The notes beneath the pieces are model-generated. The model was not told the origin of the DNA. It made no database searches and saw nothing but the letters and a program-made list of their open reading frames with translations. Positions 36,538 to 45,975 of a stretch of 58,924 nucleotides of DNA are shown here, piece by piece. This DNA comes from Aliterella atlantica CENA595 (lineage in GTDB: Bacteria > Cyanobacteriota > Cyanobacteriia > Cyanobacteriales > Chroococcidiopsidaceae). Both the position numbers and the translations under genes were made by a program. The first letter of the stretch is position 1; each line of letters opens with the position of its first letter. Where the stretch lies: contig NZ_JYON01000030.1 in the NCBI RefSeq assembly GCF_000952155.1, forward strand, positions 1-58,924, written 5' to 3'.

Positions 36538-36840
36538 ATGCGGAAAATTGATGTCTTAGGGATAGGACTAGGCGTTTTCGTTGCTGGCGGACTGATTTAC
36601 GTAGTTTTGCAAGTAGCTGGGTTAGATAGCCTAGAAGCAGGTATTTGGAGTCAACTACTGTTAGTAGGTGGCTTGATAGGTTGGGTTGCGACATATTTAT
36701 TTAGAGCCGTCAGCCACAATATGACCTACGATCGCCAAAGACAAGAATACGAAGAAGCTTATTTCCAAAAACGGTTAGACGAACTTTCTCCCGAAGAATT
36801 AGCCAAAATCCAGGCGGAAATTGAGAAAGAAAGTAAGTAG
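36538..36840 (+). CDS. DUF3007 family membrane protein
   Basis: The protein has 100 residues and two membrane segments at about 6-28 and 38-57. A charged C-terminal tail contains NMTYDRQRQEYEEAYFQKRLDEL. This is the conserved DUF3007 family of cyanobacteria and plastids, usually next to ndhL. Its role is not established; the linkage hints at thylakoid or NDH-1 assembly, which is inference. It starts two bases after the ndhL stop, so the two are translated from one mRNA. Confidence 0.88.
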   Translation: MRKIDVLGIGLGVFVAGGLIYVVLQVAGLDSLEAGIWSQLLLVGGLIGWVATYLFRAVSHNMTYDRQRQEYEEAYFQKRLDELSPEELAKIQAEIEKESK

Positions 36841-36909
36841 GACGGAATGCATTCCGCCCGTACATAACCGATGCGCCCGTATATGAGATAGTTAAGGAAG
36901 AAAGTTTAG

Positions 36910-36941
36910 GGTTAAAGAAGTGAAATTAGTTTTCTTTAACC
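36910..36941 (+). terminator. Hairpin between DUF3007 and trpA
   Basis: GGTTAAAGAA (36910-36919) pairs perfectly with TTCTTTAACC (36932-36941) around a 12-base loop. It lies 69 bases after the DUF3007 stop and 46 before trpA. Only three T residues follow. It may terminate the ndhL message or act as a leader structure for trpA. A separate 14-bp palindrome CGGAATGCATTCCG sits at 36843-36856. Confidence 0.4.
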
Positions 36942-36987
36942 TTTGCTCTACTTGTAATAACTTATATCCCAAAATATTGTTGAGAAA

Positions 36988-37782
36988 ATGACGGCAATTT
37001 CTGATTGTTTCCAGTCCTTGCGCGATCGCGGGGAATGTGCATTAATTCCATTTATTACCGCAGGCGATCCAGACTTGGAGACAACAAAAGCCGCATTGCG
37101 AGTTTTGGACAAGGCGGGTGCAGATATTATTGAGTTAGGCGTTCCTTACTCCGATCCTTTAGCAGATGGTCCGGTGATTCAAGCTGCAGCTACTCGCGCG
37201 TTGCAAAGAGGAACAAAGTTAGAGCAAGTATTAGATATTGTCCGCAGCCTCAAGAGCGAAATAAAAGCGCCAATTGTCTTATTTATTTACTACAACCCCA
37301 TTTTGAATCGGGGAATAGAAACATTTATTCAGCAACTAGCTAACGCCGGAGTAGCAGGGTTAGTAGTGCCAGATCTGCCGCTAGAAGAAGCAGAAAGCCT
37401 GCTCAAGCCCTGCGCTGAGTATGGAATCGACTTAGTATTATTAGTAGCGCCTACAAGCTCCCAAGAACGTTTAAAAGCGATCGCTAGTTCTTCCCAAGGC
37501 TTTATATACTTAGTTAGCGTCACAGGCGTAACAGGAATGCGTTCGGGACTAGAAGCGCGAGTAGAAGACTTATTACAACAACTGCGTCAAGTCACAGACA
37601 AACCCATCGGAGTCGGTTTTGGCATATCCGAAGCTCAACACGCCGCCCAGGTGAGAAAATGGGGAGCAGATGCCGTAATTGTGGGTAGTGCAGTTGTAAA
37701 ACGTTTAGCAGATAAAGCACCAGAAGCAGGCATAAAAGAAGTAGCTGAATTTTGTCAGAGCTTAAAATCGGCAATAAAATGA
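36988..37782 (+). CDS. trpA: Tryptophan synthase alpha chain
   Basis: Cleaves indole-3-glycerol phosphate to indole and glyceraldehyde-3-phosphate, then channels indole to TrpB. Its 264 residues are the full family length. [13 protein letters not shown], the catalytic Glu region [20 protein letters not shown] with its loop Asp, [12 protein letters not shown] and [11 protein letters not shown] are all present. The stop overlaps the menE start as ATGA, coupling two unrelated chorismate-derived pathways (tryptophan and phylloquinone). Confidence 0.96.
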   Translation: MTAISDCFQSLRDRGECALIPFITAGDPDLETTKAALRVLDKAGADIIELGVPYSDPLADGPVIQAAATRALQRGTKLEQVLDIVRSLKSEIKAPIVLFIYYNPILNRGIETFIQQLANAGVAGLVVPDLPLEEAESLLKPCAEYGIDLVLLVAPTSSQERLKAIASSSQGFIYLVSVTGVTGMRSGLEARVEDLLQQLRQVTDKPIGVGFGISEAQHAAQVRKWGADAVIVGSAVVKRLADKAPEAGIKEVAEFCQSLKSAIK

Positions 37783-39158
37783 GGCAGTGTATAGATTATC
37801 TCACACAGAGTAGAGACGATTGGTTAATAGGATGCGATCGCCAGCAACTAATCGAACTAACACAGCAACTATATTTAGAAATAGCTCAAAAACAAACACC
37901 AGCAAAAATTCTCCTACTTGAAAGCGAACCAGTAAAATTTTTAGCAGGATTTATAGCAGCTTGCGCCGCTGAATGTCTGGTATTTTTAGGAAATCCTCAC
38001 TGGGTAGAACAAGAAAAGCAGCAAGTTTTTGAGCTAGTACAGCCAGACATAGTATTAGGAGATAGAGATGGGGAAATCAGCAGGAATTATGCTGCCAACT
38101 CCCCTGCTACACCTAACTCAAACTGGATAATGATTCCAACAGGTGGAACATCTGGAAAAATCCGCTTCGCCATCCATACTTGGGAAACATTAACAGCATC
38201 AGTAACAGCCTTTAGACAATACTTCGACTTGCAGCAGATAAACTCCTTTTGTACGTTACCCTTGTATCACGTCAGCGGATTGATGCAATTTATGCGATCG
38301 TTGATTACAGGAGGGAAGCTAGCAATTTGCCAACTCAAACAAATAGAAAACCAAGAACTTAGCAAAATTGAACCAGAAGAATTTTATATATCATTAGTAC
38401 CAACCCAGCTACAAAAACTCCTGCAAAATCCAACATCAACAGCATGGTTAGCGCAATTTAGGACAGTATTATTAGGAGGCGCACCAGCATGGCAAGAACT
38501 ACTAGAAACAGCCAGAAAAAACAGGATTAAAATAGCAATCACCTATGGCATGACAGAAACCGCATCAGGAATAGCCATACTCAAACCGCAAGACTTCCTC
38601 AAAGGAGAGAACAACAGCGGACAACCCTTACCACATACTCAAATCACAATTTGCAGCGACACAGGCGAACAACTAGCGCCAAACCAAATAGGAAACATCA
38701 CAATTACCTCTAAGTCACTAGCACTAGGGTATTATCCCGAACAATTTAAAAGCCGAGACAAATTTCAACTAGACGATATAGGCTATATCGACCAAAAAGG
38801 ACACTTAAACATAGTAGGACGTAGCAGCCGCAAAATAATCACAGGAGGAGAAAACGTCTACCCAGAAGAAATAGAAACAGCAATTAGAGCAACAAACCTA
38901 GTAAAAGACATCTGCATAATAGGAGTAGAAGATAGCACTTGGGGACAAGCAGTAACAGCAGTTTACGTTAAAAGCCAGCCAAACATTACCCCAAACACCA
39001 TCCAAACAGCCATCAAAGACAAACTCAGCAAATTCAAACAACCCAAACACTGGATAAGCCTAGACACCCTACCCCGCAACCCCCAAGGCAAACTAAACTA
39101 CAGCTACATCACGCAAATAGCTACCAACACCATAAAAGCCACCATCTCCACAAACTAA
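37779..39158 (+). CDS. menE: o-Succinylbenzoate-CoA ligase (MenE-like)
   Basis: An AMP-forming acyl-CoA synthetase of 459 residues. Motifs: [17 protein letters not shown] (ATP loop), [11 protein letters not shown], the hinge-region Asp in [18 protein letters not shown], and the catalytic Lys in NPQGKLNY near the C-terminus. The short length and the partner gene menI nearby favour MenE of phylloquinone synthesis over a fatty-acid ligase. The start at 37779 overlaps the trpA stop; an in-frame ATG at 37752 lies inside trpA. The 3' half is unusually A-rich in codon choice. Confidence 0.88.
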   Translation: MRQCIDYLTQSRDDWLIGCDRQQLIELTQQLYLEIAQKQTPAKILLLESEPVKFLAGFIAACAAECLVFLGNPHWVEQEKQQVFELVQPDIVLGDRDGEISRNYAANSPATPNSNWIMIPTGGTSGKIRFAIHTWETLTASVTAFRQYFDLQQINSFCTLPLYHVSGLMQFMRSLITGGKLAICQLKQIENQELSKIEPEEFYISLVPTQLQKLLQNPTSTAWLAQFRTVLLGGAPAWQELLETARKNRIKIAITYGMTETASGIAILKPQDFLKGENNSGQPLPHTQITICSDTGEQLAPNQIGNITITSKSLALGYYPEQFKSRDKFQLDDIGYIDQKGHLNIVGRSSRKIITGGENVYPEEIETAIRATNLVKDICIIGVEDSTWGQAVTAVYVKSQPNITPNTIQTAIKDKLSKFKQPKHWISLDTLPRNPQGKLNYSYITQIATNTIKATISTN

Positions 39159-39203
39159 TTCTCCTCTACCCTCTTACCTTGGCGTTCTAAGCGCTTCGCT
39201 ACA

Positions 39204-39626
39204 CTATTGTGAAGGCAGTTCGTTATCCACACCCTCCCACAACCGTAACCACCCTACCAACTCATCCCCCAACACTAGCCGCTTCCTATCACCTCCAATA
39301 CAAACATGGCGAGTAACAGCCTTAGCCATCAACCTTTCCCCCAGCACTTGATACTCAACCTCAAACTCACTATCACCCAACAACCGAGGCTGCAAAGAAA
39401 TTTGTACCTCATCCCCACAATATAAAGGGCGCAAAAAATCTACATCTGCATGAACGATAGGAACTGCAACAGCAGCGTTGCTGAAAAAAGTTTTGAGGTT
39501 AATATTGGCAGCTAGTAAAGATGCTTCGTAGGCTTCGTGACACATTGATAGGATGTTGGTGAAGTAAACTACGCCAGCGGCATCTGTATCTTGAAAGTGG
39601 ATAATGCGATTGTAGGTGAAGGGCAT
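39204..39626 (-). CDS. menI: 1,4-dihydroxy-2-naphthoyl-CoA hydrolase-like thioesterase
   Basis: A hotdog-fold thioesterase of 140 residues. [14 protein letters not shown] holds the catalytic Asp15 of the 4-hydroxybenzoyl-CoA thioesterase family (DxAG pattern), and [19 protein letters not shown] fits the following strands. Cyanobacterial members of this type hydrolyse DHNA-CoA in phylloquinone synthesis. It is convergent with menE, 45 bases between stops, which supports that assignment. It follows the helicase gene on the minus strand by 58 bases. Confidence 0.86.
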   Translation of the reverse strand: MPFTYNRIIHFQDTDAAGVVYFTNILSMCHEAYEASLLAANINLKTFFSNAAVAVPIVHADVDFLRPLYCGDEVQISLQPRLLGDSEFEVEYQVLGERLMAKAVTRHVCIGGDRKRLVLGDELVGWLRLWEGVDNELPSQ

Positions 39627-39684
39627 TTTTAACGAACCACAGAGGCGCAGAGAACGCAGAGAATAAGAGGTAAGAGAGTTGATG

Positions 39685-41865
39685 CTATATTTTTGAGTGC
39701 CAGTTTGGTACGGCTTTTTGTAGTTCTTGTGGGTTTAAGTGGTCTTGGGCGTATGCTTTGTGTAATAGGTTAATGGGAATGTATTGGTCGTATTTTTGGA
39801 GTTTGAGGACTTCTTTGGGATTTACTAATTGCTGTGCGGGAATTTGCTGGCTGCATAAGGTATGAATTTGCTTGAGGGTTGATGTCATTTTGTCTTTAGA
39901 CATTTTTAGCAGCATGAAGTATGGACTAATGCCTGTTATACTTCTGATTTCTAATGATTCTCGACAATATAGGTTTAGTAGTCTTTCTAAGGTGCGATAG
40001 GCTACTGTTCCCACCCAAGGAAAAATACAACAGGTATTGTTTGTTAATGGCAATATGTTGTATTGGGTAAGTTTGCTACTTTTGGCTAGTTTACGAGCAG
40101 TTTCTAGTCTGGCTTTGGCTTTTGGTTGCAAGTAGCTGTAGTATTTGTCTTCGCTGAGGATTTGCCGCATTTTTTGCAAGACTTTGGTGTGGATGTTGCT
40201 GCTACCTCCTCGCCAGGCAATGTTGGCTATGCCTTCTACTGGTTTCACCCAAATGGTGCTTGCTTTGGGTTCGATGTCAAATATTTCCCAGGTTCTACCT
40301 GCTAGAGTGAATCTGTTTCCTGGTGGTGGCATGATGATACTGCCGATTTCCATTGATTCGTCTCTAACTTTGTATTCTTTGTTATCGGCGAAGACGGCGT
40401 AAAATTGAAATGAGTTAACTATTTTTTCGCCTTTGACACCGATAATTAGGTTCTCTTTTTCGGTTAGCTGGAGATGGTCGATTTCTAAGAGGTGATTGAG
40501 TAATTGCCTAAAATCTGCTTGAGAAATTGCTTTAAATGTAGGTAAATTTAAAACTTGTTTGGCTAATGCAGGTGGAGAAAGTTCGCCTGTTGCTGCTAAT
40601 ATGCTCATTGTCTGGTGATAGAGCAAGTTTAAAGGGTATTGAACTGGATATATTGGTTCAATCCATCTTTCTTCTAGGTATAGCTGGATAATTGCGATCG
40701 CTTGTAATAATTGCCAGGGTATTTGCTGGGGTAATGTCTCTTCCCCTGTTAGTTCTTTTTCGCTGCAGACAAATCCCATTTCTGCGGGTTCTCCGCGTCT
40801 TCCCGAACGCCCTAACCGCTGCAAAAAGCTAGATACTGCTACTGGTGCATCTAACTGGATTACTCGCTCTAATTGCCCAATATCTATGCCTAATTCTAGG
40901 GTAACAGTTGCCGCTGTCACTGCGGGAGAATTGCGATCGCGCATCGCTGCTTCTGCTGTTTGGCGCAGTTTTGTCGAGATGCTACCATGATGGACATGAT
41001 ATATGTCTGGTAATCCTTGTGTTGCGGCTATTTGACGTAAGTTGGAGATTACTGATTCTGTCTCGGCGCGATTGTTGGCAAAAATTAGACAATTACGTGC
41101 TTTAGTTAAATTAAAAATATATTTGTAATAAGGGTTTTCTGCTGCTTCGTCTGTTTCTTTTGGTGTATAGAAATGTTCTAATGCTAAATTTAATCTTCTC
41201 TCTCCACCTTGAATATCGGCTATTGTTACTTCTTGTTTAGTTCCTGCTTGCAACCATTTTGCGGCTGATGTATAGTCGCCTAGCGTTGCTGATAAACCAA
41301 TGCGACGCGGCGAAGTTTGCATGAATTTTGATAATCTTGCTAGTTGACAAAGGATTTGGCAACCGCGTTCTGAATCCATAAATGCATGGACTTCATCTAT
41401 GATAATAAAGCGTAAGTCGCCAAATAAATGATTTAAGCGATCGCTTTTGTTAATTAACAAGCTTTCTAATGACTCTGGTGTAATTTGCAGTACGCCTTTA
41501 GGATCTTTAAGTAATATTTGCTTGCGGCTTTGAGAAACATCACCATGCCAATAATGTACGGGAATATCTACTTCTTTTAATAAATCATTCAATCGGTCAA
41601 ATTGATCGTTAATTAAGGCTTTAATTGGTCCAATATATAGAACTCCAATGGTATTTGCTGGATATTTTTGCAATAAAGTCAAGACTGGTAAAAATGCTGC
41701 TTCTGTTTTGCCTGAAGCTGTACCAGCAGCAAGTAGTAGATGATTATTTGTATCAAAAATTGCCTTGCAAGCTTCTATTTGTACTGGTCTTAATTCAGTC
41801 CAGCCATGAGTATAAATATATTCTTGTATAAATGGCGCAAGTCTAGAAAATGTAGAATCGCTCAT
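39685..41865 (-). CDS. Lhr-like superfamily II helicase (BrxHI-type)
   Basis: The protein has 726 residues. Q-motif region LRPVQIEAC, Walker [10 protein letters not shown] near 47-55, DEVH at 157-160, SAT at 192-194, [18 protein letters not shown] and [11 protein letters not shown] give a complete DExH helicase core. The C-terminal half is an Lhr-like extension with a CIFPWVGT segment. Its start overlaps the stop of the BrxD-like ATPase gene as ATGA, so the two are made together. In type 2 BREX loci a BrxD ATPase and an Lhr-type helicase (BrxHI) form a similar pair. Here the pgl genes are absent. Probably a nucleic-acid motor of a defence or DNA-stress system. Confidence 0.85.
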   Translation of the reverse strand: MSDSTFSRLAPFIQEYIYTHGWTELRPVQIEACKAIFDTNNHLLLAAGTASGKTEAAFLPVLTLLQKYPANTIGVLYIGPIKALINDQFDRLNDLLKEVDIPVHYWHGDVSQSRKQILLKDPKGVLQITPESLESLLINKSDRLNHLFGDLRFIIIDEVHAFMDSERGCQILCQLARLSKFMQTSPRRIGLSATLGDYTSAAKWLQAGTKQEVTIADIQGGERRLNLALEHFYTPKETDEAAENPYYKYIFNLTKARNCLIFANNRAETESVISNLRQIAATQGLPDIYHVHHGSISTKLRQTAEAAMRDRNSPAVTAATVTLELGIDIGQLERVIQLDAPVAVSSFLQRLGRSGRRGEPAEMGFVCSEKELTGEETLPQQIPWQLLQAIAIIQLYLEERWIEPIYPVQYPLNLLYHQTMSILAATGELSPPALAKQVLNLPTFKAISQADFRQLLNHLLEIDHLQLTEKENLIIGVKGEKIVNSFQFYAVFADNKEYKVRDESMEIGSIIMPPPGNRFTLAGRTWEIFDIEPKASTIWVKPVEGIANIAWRGGSSNIHTKVLQKMRQILSEDKYYSYLQPKAKARLETARKLAKSSKLTQYNILPLTNNTCCIFPWVGTVAYRTLERLLNLYCRESLEIRSITGISPYFMLLKMSKDKMTSTLKQIHTLCSQQIPAQQLVNPKEVLKLQKYDQYIPINLLHKAYAQDHLNPQELQKAVPNWHSKI

Positions 41866-43187
41866 AAAGTAAATTCGGCAAATTCGCTATTTTCATTTAC
41901 ATCTGAAGTTTTGCTTGCAGCGGTAAGAGAAAAACTAGAACCGTGTAGTAATTTAGTCAAAGTTAATTCTTGATTTTGCTGCAATATATTCAAAACGCTA
42001 ATAAAGTCGCGGACTATTTCGCCTGGGGTTAATAAAGCATTTGCACCTAAGCGATTAACTACTTCTTGTAAAAATTCTTGAAAATTATCGTTCGTTAACT
42101 TCTGCTGTTCGCCGTAGTGAGTTGCATGAACATCAGCTAAACGCCTAAATAGTATCAAAATTTCTTGTTCTGTTAAAGCTTCTAACTGAAAAACTGGTCC
42201 TGATGTATCTTGAAAATCTTGAGCAAAGCGACTTTTTGCTGTGCGCCTTCTCCAAGCTAAATCGTTAAATAGTCCGCGTTTTGAGTCTTCTAAAAAGTTA
42301 GGAGTTCCACCTATGTAAATACCTAAATTTTCTGCTTTACCTTGCATGATATCGTTAAAAATTGCTAGCAGCTTGTCATAGTTATTTTGCCTAGATAAAC
42401 TATGCCCTATCTTATATAAATGCACCGCCTCATCAAGTAAAATTATTAGTCCTCTGTAGCCTATATCAGCCACAAATTTAGCAAATATTTTAATATAGTC
42501 ATACCAACTTTCGTCATCGATAATATCTCTGACTCCTAGAAGTGATTTCGCTTCAATCTTGTTAGCAAAATCTGCTCGTAACCACCGCAAAGCCGCATTC
42601 TTTTTACTATCATCGTCTAAACGATATCCGCGCCAATAAGTAGTAAGAACTGTAGCAAAAGCAAATCCGTGTACTAAACCTTCTGTATTCTTAATGGCTT
42701 CTAAGATTTTTGCTTCTACTTTGTCATCAAAACCATCATCGTTAGGACGCATTCCCGTGTCTTTAGCAACTTGATTTTGTATCCCATTTATCCACCCTTC
42801 TAATATTGGTGTTAATGCACTACCATCAGGACGAATTTTAGTAGATATATTTTGCATCAATTCTCGATAAGTTGCTACTCCTTGACCATTTGCACCCACC
42901 AGACGGCGTTCTGGCGATAAGTCTGCATCTGCAACTACAAAGCCTCGTTCCATTGCATGATTGCGAATTAGTTGCAGTGTAAAACTTTTTCCCGAACCAT
43001 AACGTCCAACTATAAATCGAAATGCTCCTCCACCTTCAGCAATGTTATCTAAGTCTTGCAAAAGTGCGGTAAGTTCTTTTTCTCTTCCTACAGCAATGTG
43101 TTCTAAGCCTACTCTCGGTACTACTCCCGCACCTAAAGAATTAATTAATGCTGTAGATACTCTTTTAGGTATTTTAATATTAGTCAT
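41862..43187 (-). CDS. BrxD-like (DUF2791) P-loop ATPase
   Basis: The protein has 441 residues. The start STALINSLGAGVVPRVGLEH, VGREKEL at 34-40, Walker A GRYGSGKS at 61-68, VVADADLSPERRL and Walker B LIILLDEA at 247-254 identify the BREX BrxD / DUF2791 ATPase family. The C-terminal GEIVRDFISVLNIL is also typical. These are STAND/ORC-like ATPases thought to load or control partner helicases. It starts two bases after the coiled-coil gene and overlaps the helicase gene. Catalytic residues appear intact. Confidence 0.85.
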   Translation of the reverse strand: MTNIKIPKRVSTALINSLGAGVVPRVGLEHIAVGREKELTALLQDLDNIAEGGGAFRFIVGRYGSGKSFTLQLIRNHAMERGFVVADADLSPERRLVGANGQGVATYRELMQNISTKIRPDGSALTPILEGWINGIQNQVAKDTGMRPNDDGFDDKVEAKILEAIKNTEGLVHGFAFATVLTTYWRGYRLDDDSKKNAALRWLRADFANKIEAKSLLGVRDIIDDESWYDYIKIFAKFVADIGYRGLIILLDEAVHLYKIGHSLSRQNNYDKLLAIFNDIMQGKAENLGIYIGGTPNFLEDSKRGLFNDLAWRRRTAKSRFAQDFQDTSGPVFQLEALTEQEILILFRRLADVHATHYGEQQKLTNDNFQEFLQEVVNRLGANALLTPGEIVRDFISVLNILQQNQELTLTKLLHGSSFSLTAASKTSDVNENSEFAEFTL

Positions 43188-43189
43188 CC

Positions 43190-44455
43190 TTAAGTTGTTT
43201 TATTTAACTTCATTACTTTATTTAGCTGCGTTAAATATTCTTCCATAATTGCCAGAGGAATTGTCTCTGTTCCTGGTTCAATAATTAAGTCGCCAATTGT
43301 ATCTAAAGCGCATTCATTTATAGAATCAATTAATAACTCTGGCATAGTAATGTTGTCTTCAGCAATCTTTTTAATAGCAGCAGTAGGATCGTTTTCCTGT
43401 ATTATTGCGTTTAAAACTTGCAATTCTGGCTCATTTAAATGAGCAACAAAACTACTCCATTCATCAGGTACTTTCTCAAATTGTCTATCTGAATTTAGTG
43501 TTTCTCTTTGTTCGATTAAGTTAGTTATTTCCTGTTTTATTTTATCATATATAAGCCGATCTTCTAATATCTGCTTTTGCAAAGAATTGTGCTGAATTTG
43601 AGTTGTAATTTTCTGTTCTGCGATCGCAGCTAAAGAATTATTTAAATCTAACTGCTGTTTTTCTAATTGCTGAATCTCCGTTTGGAGAGTATGAGATTTT
43701 TCTTCAAGCTGCGGTCTAAGTCGGTTAAGTAAAGTAATATTATCTTCTAATTCTTGTTTCTCTATTTGTAATTGCTCTATTTGACAGCGCATTTGCTCTA
43801 ATTCACTTTCAAATAAGTTAAATTGCGCTTCAACATCGTGCTTTAATTTTTTTAGCGATCGCACAGACTGATCTAGCTCTCCTTTACGTTGCTCCAGATT
43901 GTAAATTTGATGGTGCAATTCTTGCGATGCTATTTCTAAATGGCTTTTTTGCTCGGATAAAGTATCTAATTCTTGAGTAATCTGCTGTTTGTGCTGGCGT
44001 TGTTCGGTAGTGCGATCGGATAATTGCCTTAACTGAGTCTGCAAAAAGTTAATATTAGTTGCAGTTTTTTGTTTCTTATCAGCAATCTCTAATAAAGAAC
44101 GATTGAGTTGCACTTGCCATCTTTCTAACTGATGAATCTCCGCTTGTAAGTCATTGAGGATGAGCTTTTGCTGATTTCTCTGCTTCAGATTGACAAAGCC
44201 TACTCCAGTTAAAGTCGCAGGTACGGAAATCAAACCTGTAGTAAAAGCAGTTTTGATATCTCTACTGGTAAGTAAGCTGATAACTAAGCTGACGCTAAAG
44301 GAAACGGAACCCAGAAGCAACGGATTTTTTCCCATAACTGCTAATGATAAAGAAAGTATATACAGGCGTGCGGACGATGGAATTAGACTTGCTAAATTAC
44401 ATTGCAGGCATTGTAAGCCATCAATGGCAAAAATATTTATTTCCAGCGATCGCAT
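43190..44455 (-). CDS. Membrane-anchored coiled-coil protein with TerB-C-like C-terminus
   Basis: The protein has 421 residues. Two hydrophobic segments (about 28-62 and 72-88) form a probable membrane hairpin. Residues 95-330 are a long coiled coil rich in Gln, Leu and Glu. The last 80 residues (AAIKKIAEDNITMPELLIDS, then INECALDTIGDLIIE and EEYL) resemble the TerB-C domain linked to tellurium-resistance and stress systems. The ATG directly follows the stop of the DUF815 gene without a gap; an alternative start at 44335 would remove part of the first membrane segment. It could tether the downstream ATPase and helicase to the membrane. Confidence 0.68.
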   Translation of the reverse strand: MRSLEINIFAIDGLQCLQCNLASLIPSSARLYILSLSLAVMGKNPLLLGSVSFSVSLVISLLTSRDIKTAFTTGLISVPATLTGVGFVNLKQRNQQKLILNDLQAEIHQLERWQVQLNRSLLEIADKKQKTATNINFLQTQLRQLSDRTTEQRQHKQQITQELDTLSEQKSHLEIASQELHHQIYNLEQRKGELDQSVRSLKKLKHDVEAQFNLFESELEQMRCQIEQLQIEKQELEDNITLLNRLRPQLEEKSHTLQTEIQQLEKQQLDLNNSLAAIAEQKITTQIQHNSLQKQILEDRLIYDKIKQEITNLIEQRETLNSDRQFEKVPDEWSSFVAHLNEPELQVLNAIIQENDPTAAIKKIAEDNITMPELLIDSINECALDTIGDLIIEPGTETIPLAIMEEYLTQLNKVMKLNKTT

Positions 44456-45766
44456 TTAACAAATTCTACCTGCCATCTCAGCTTGGAGAAAGTCAATAAA
44501 TTGCCTTGCAGTTCTTCCCGAACGACCGTTGTGACGAGTAGCCCATTGCAAAGCGCGATGTTCTAACTCTTCCTGGCTAATGTTTATTTTAGCTTGCGCT
44601 GCCAAATGACGAACAATGTTTAGATACGTAGGCTGATCTGCACTTTCAAACGTCAAAGTCAAACCAAAGCGATCGCTAAATGATAGCTTTTCTTGTAGTG
44701 TATCCCAAGCATGGACTTCATCGCTGTTGCTAAGACGCGGGCGATCGCTAAAAAACTCCCGAATTAAGTGTCGCCGATTGGAAGTCGCATACACAACTAC
44801 ATTTTGCGGACGAGCAGTTAAATTGCCTTCTAACACCACTTTTAGCGCCTTAAAAGCGTCGTCATCCTCCTCAAATGATAAATCGTCCACAAAGATGATG
44901 AACTTCGCCGCAGCGCCGCGCAACTGCTCCAAAATAGTTGGTAAGTCTTGCAAGTCCGATTTGGCAACTTCAATAATCCGCAATTGGCGATCGCGATATT
45001 TATGTAACAATCCTTTAACTAAAGAAGATTTTCCCGAACCGCGACTACCGTAAAGTAATACGTGCAATGCAGGGTAGCCAGCCAGTAAAAATTCCGTATT
45101 TTTTAACAGGGCCTCTTTTTGGTACTCATAGCCTGCGAGATCGTTGACTTGCACCGGATCGGGAGTGTTTATACCTATAAATTGTCCCGATTGCCAGCGT
45201 AAAGCTGAATATTGAGCAAACAACCCAGTGCCATATTGCTGATAGTATGCAGCTAAATCTGCGATCGCATCAGCCCAATTATCTAACTGCTTTAGCTTTG
45301 TATGTAGCGGCGTTGTTTCCCCTGCATTGTCGTACCAAGCAACAGGTGCAACAGCCAAATTAGTAGCAGCTTGTACCCACTGGCTTAAGTTATCGCTACT
45401 ACATTTATAGATAAGTTGTAAGTATTGCAAATCCTGCCTAGTAGCGGCGATTAATGTTGGTGGTAGATGAACTATGTCTGTATGCTGTGCTTGACGAGAA
45501 AAGGGATTATTATCAAGTAAAAGTTGAGTAACGAGAAAGTCTTGCCAACTTTGGTTAGTTTGAGCGATCGCTTTAAACCATGTAGCATAAGCTTGAATAC
45601 AAGCAATTTCGTCAATATCGCTATGACGTAAAGCTTGCATTAGTTCTATCTGGTGTAAAGCCTGCAACAAGTCAATAAACGCTTTGCCAACAGGATTATT
45701 TAAAATAGATTGATAAAGTAATAAAGACGCGCAACAGCAGCGCAGCAATTTGACTGATGCATCCAT
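44456..45766 (-). CDS. DUF815-family AAA ATPase
   Basis: The protein has 436 residues. The N-terminal 200 residues are helical and unassigned. The C-terminal ATPase has Walker A GSRGSGKS at 240-247, Walker B FIIFVDDLSF at 289-298, the sensor ATSNRRHLI, and SDRFGLTLTF with the RTARQFIDFL lid. DUF815 proteins are AAA ATPases of unknown role, often near DNA-handling genes but also widespread as single genes. It is the first gene of the four-gene unit and touches the coiled-coil gene. It may be a housekeeping gene that only heads the transcript. Confidence 0.83.
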   Translation of the reverse strand: MDASVKLLRCCCASLLLYQSILNNPVGKAFIDLLQALHQIELMQALRHSDIDEIACIQAYATWFKAIAQTNQSWQDFLVTQLLLDNNPFSRQAQHTDIVHLPPTLIAATRQDLQYLQLIYKCSSDNLSQWVQAATNLAVAPVAWYDNAGETTPLHTKLKQLDNWADAIADLAAYYQQYGTGLFAQYSALRWQSGQFIGINTPDPVQVNDLAGYEYQKEALLKNTEFLLAGYPALHVLLYGSRGSGKSSLVKGLLHKYRDRQLRIIEVAKSDLQDLPTILEQLRGAAAKFIIFVDDLSFEEDDDAFKALKVVLEGNLTARPQNVVVYATSNRRHLIREFFSDRPRLSNSDEVHAWDTLQEKLSFSDRFGLTLTFESADQPTYLNIVRHLAAQAKINISQEELEHRALQWATRHNGRSGRTARQFIDFLQAEMAGRIC

Positions 45767-45975
45767 AACGCTCTAGTAGTGTAATTCTACGGTATGGTAG
45801 CAGCGATATGCCCTAACGTTAACTATCTAGTGGCGCATAACCAAATGTAATTCGCGCATTGATATCTCATACATGAATGTCATAAGCGACGTTTTGGGAT
45901 GAGGATTCTACCAGTAAAAGCTCGCTTGGCTTGTAAATTTCTTAAATTACGAATGCGCGAATTATTTAGTCGCTG

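Noticed and set aside
39685..45766. A complete BREX locus
   Set aside because: Only BrxD-like and Lhr-like proteins are present. No PglZ phosphatase, PglX methyltransferase or BrxC/PglY ATPase was found in the window.
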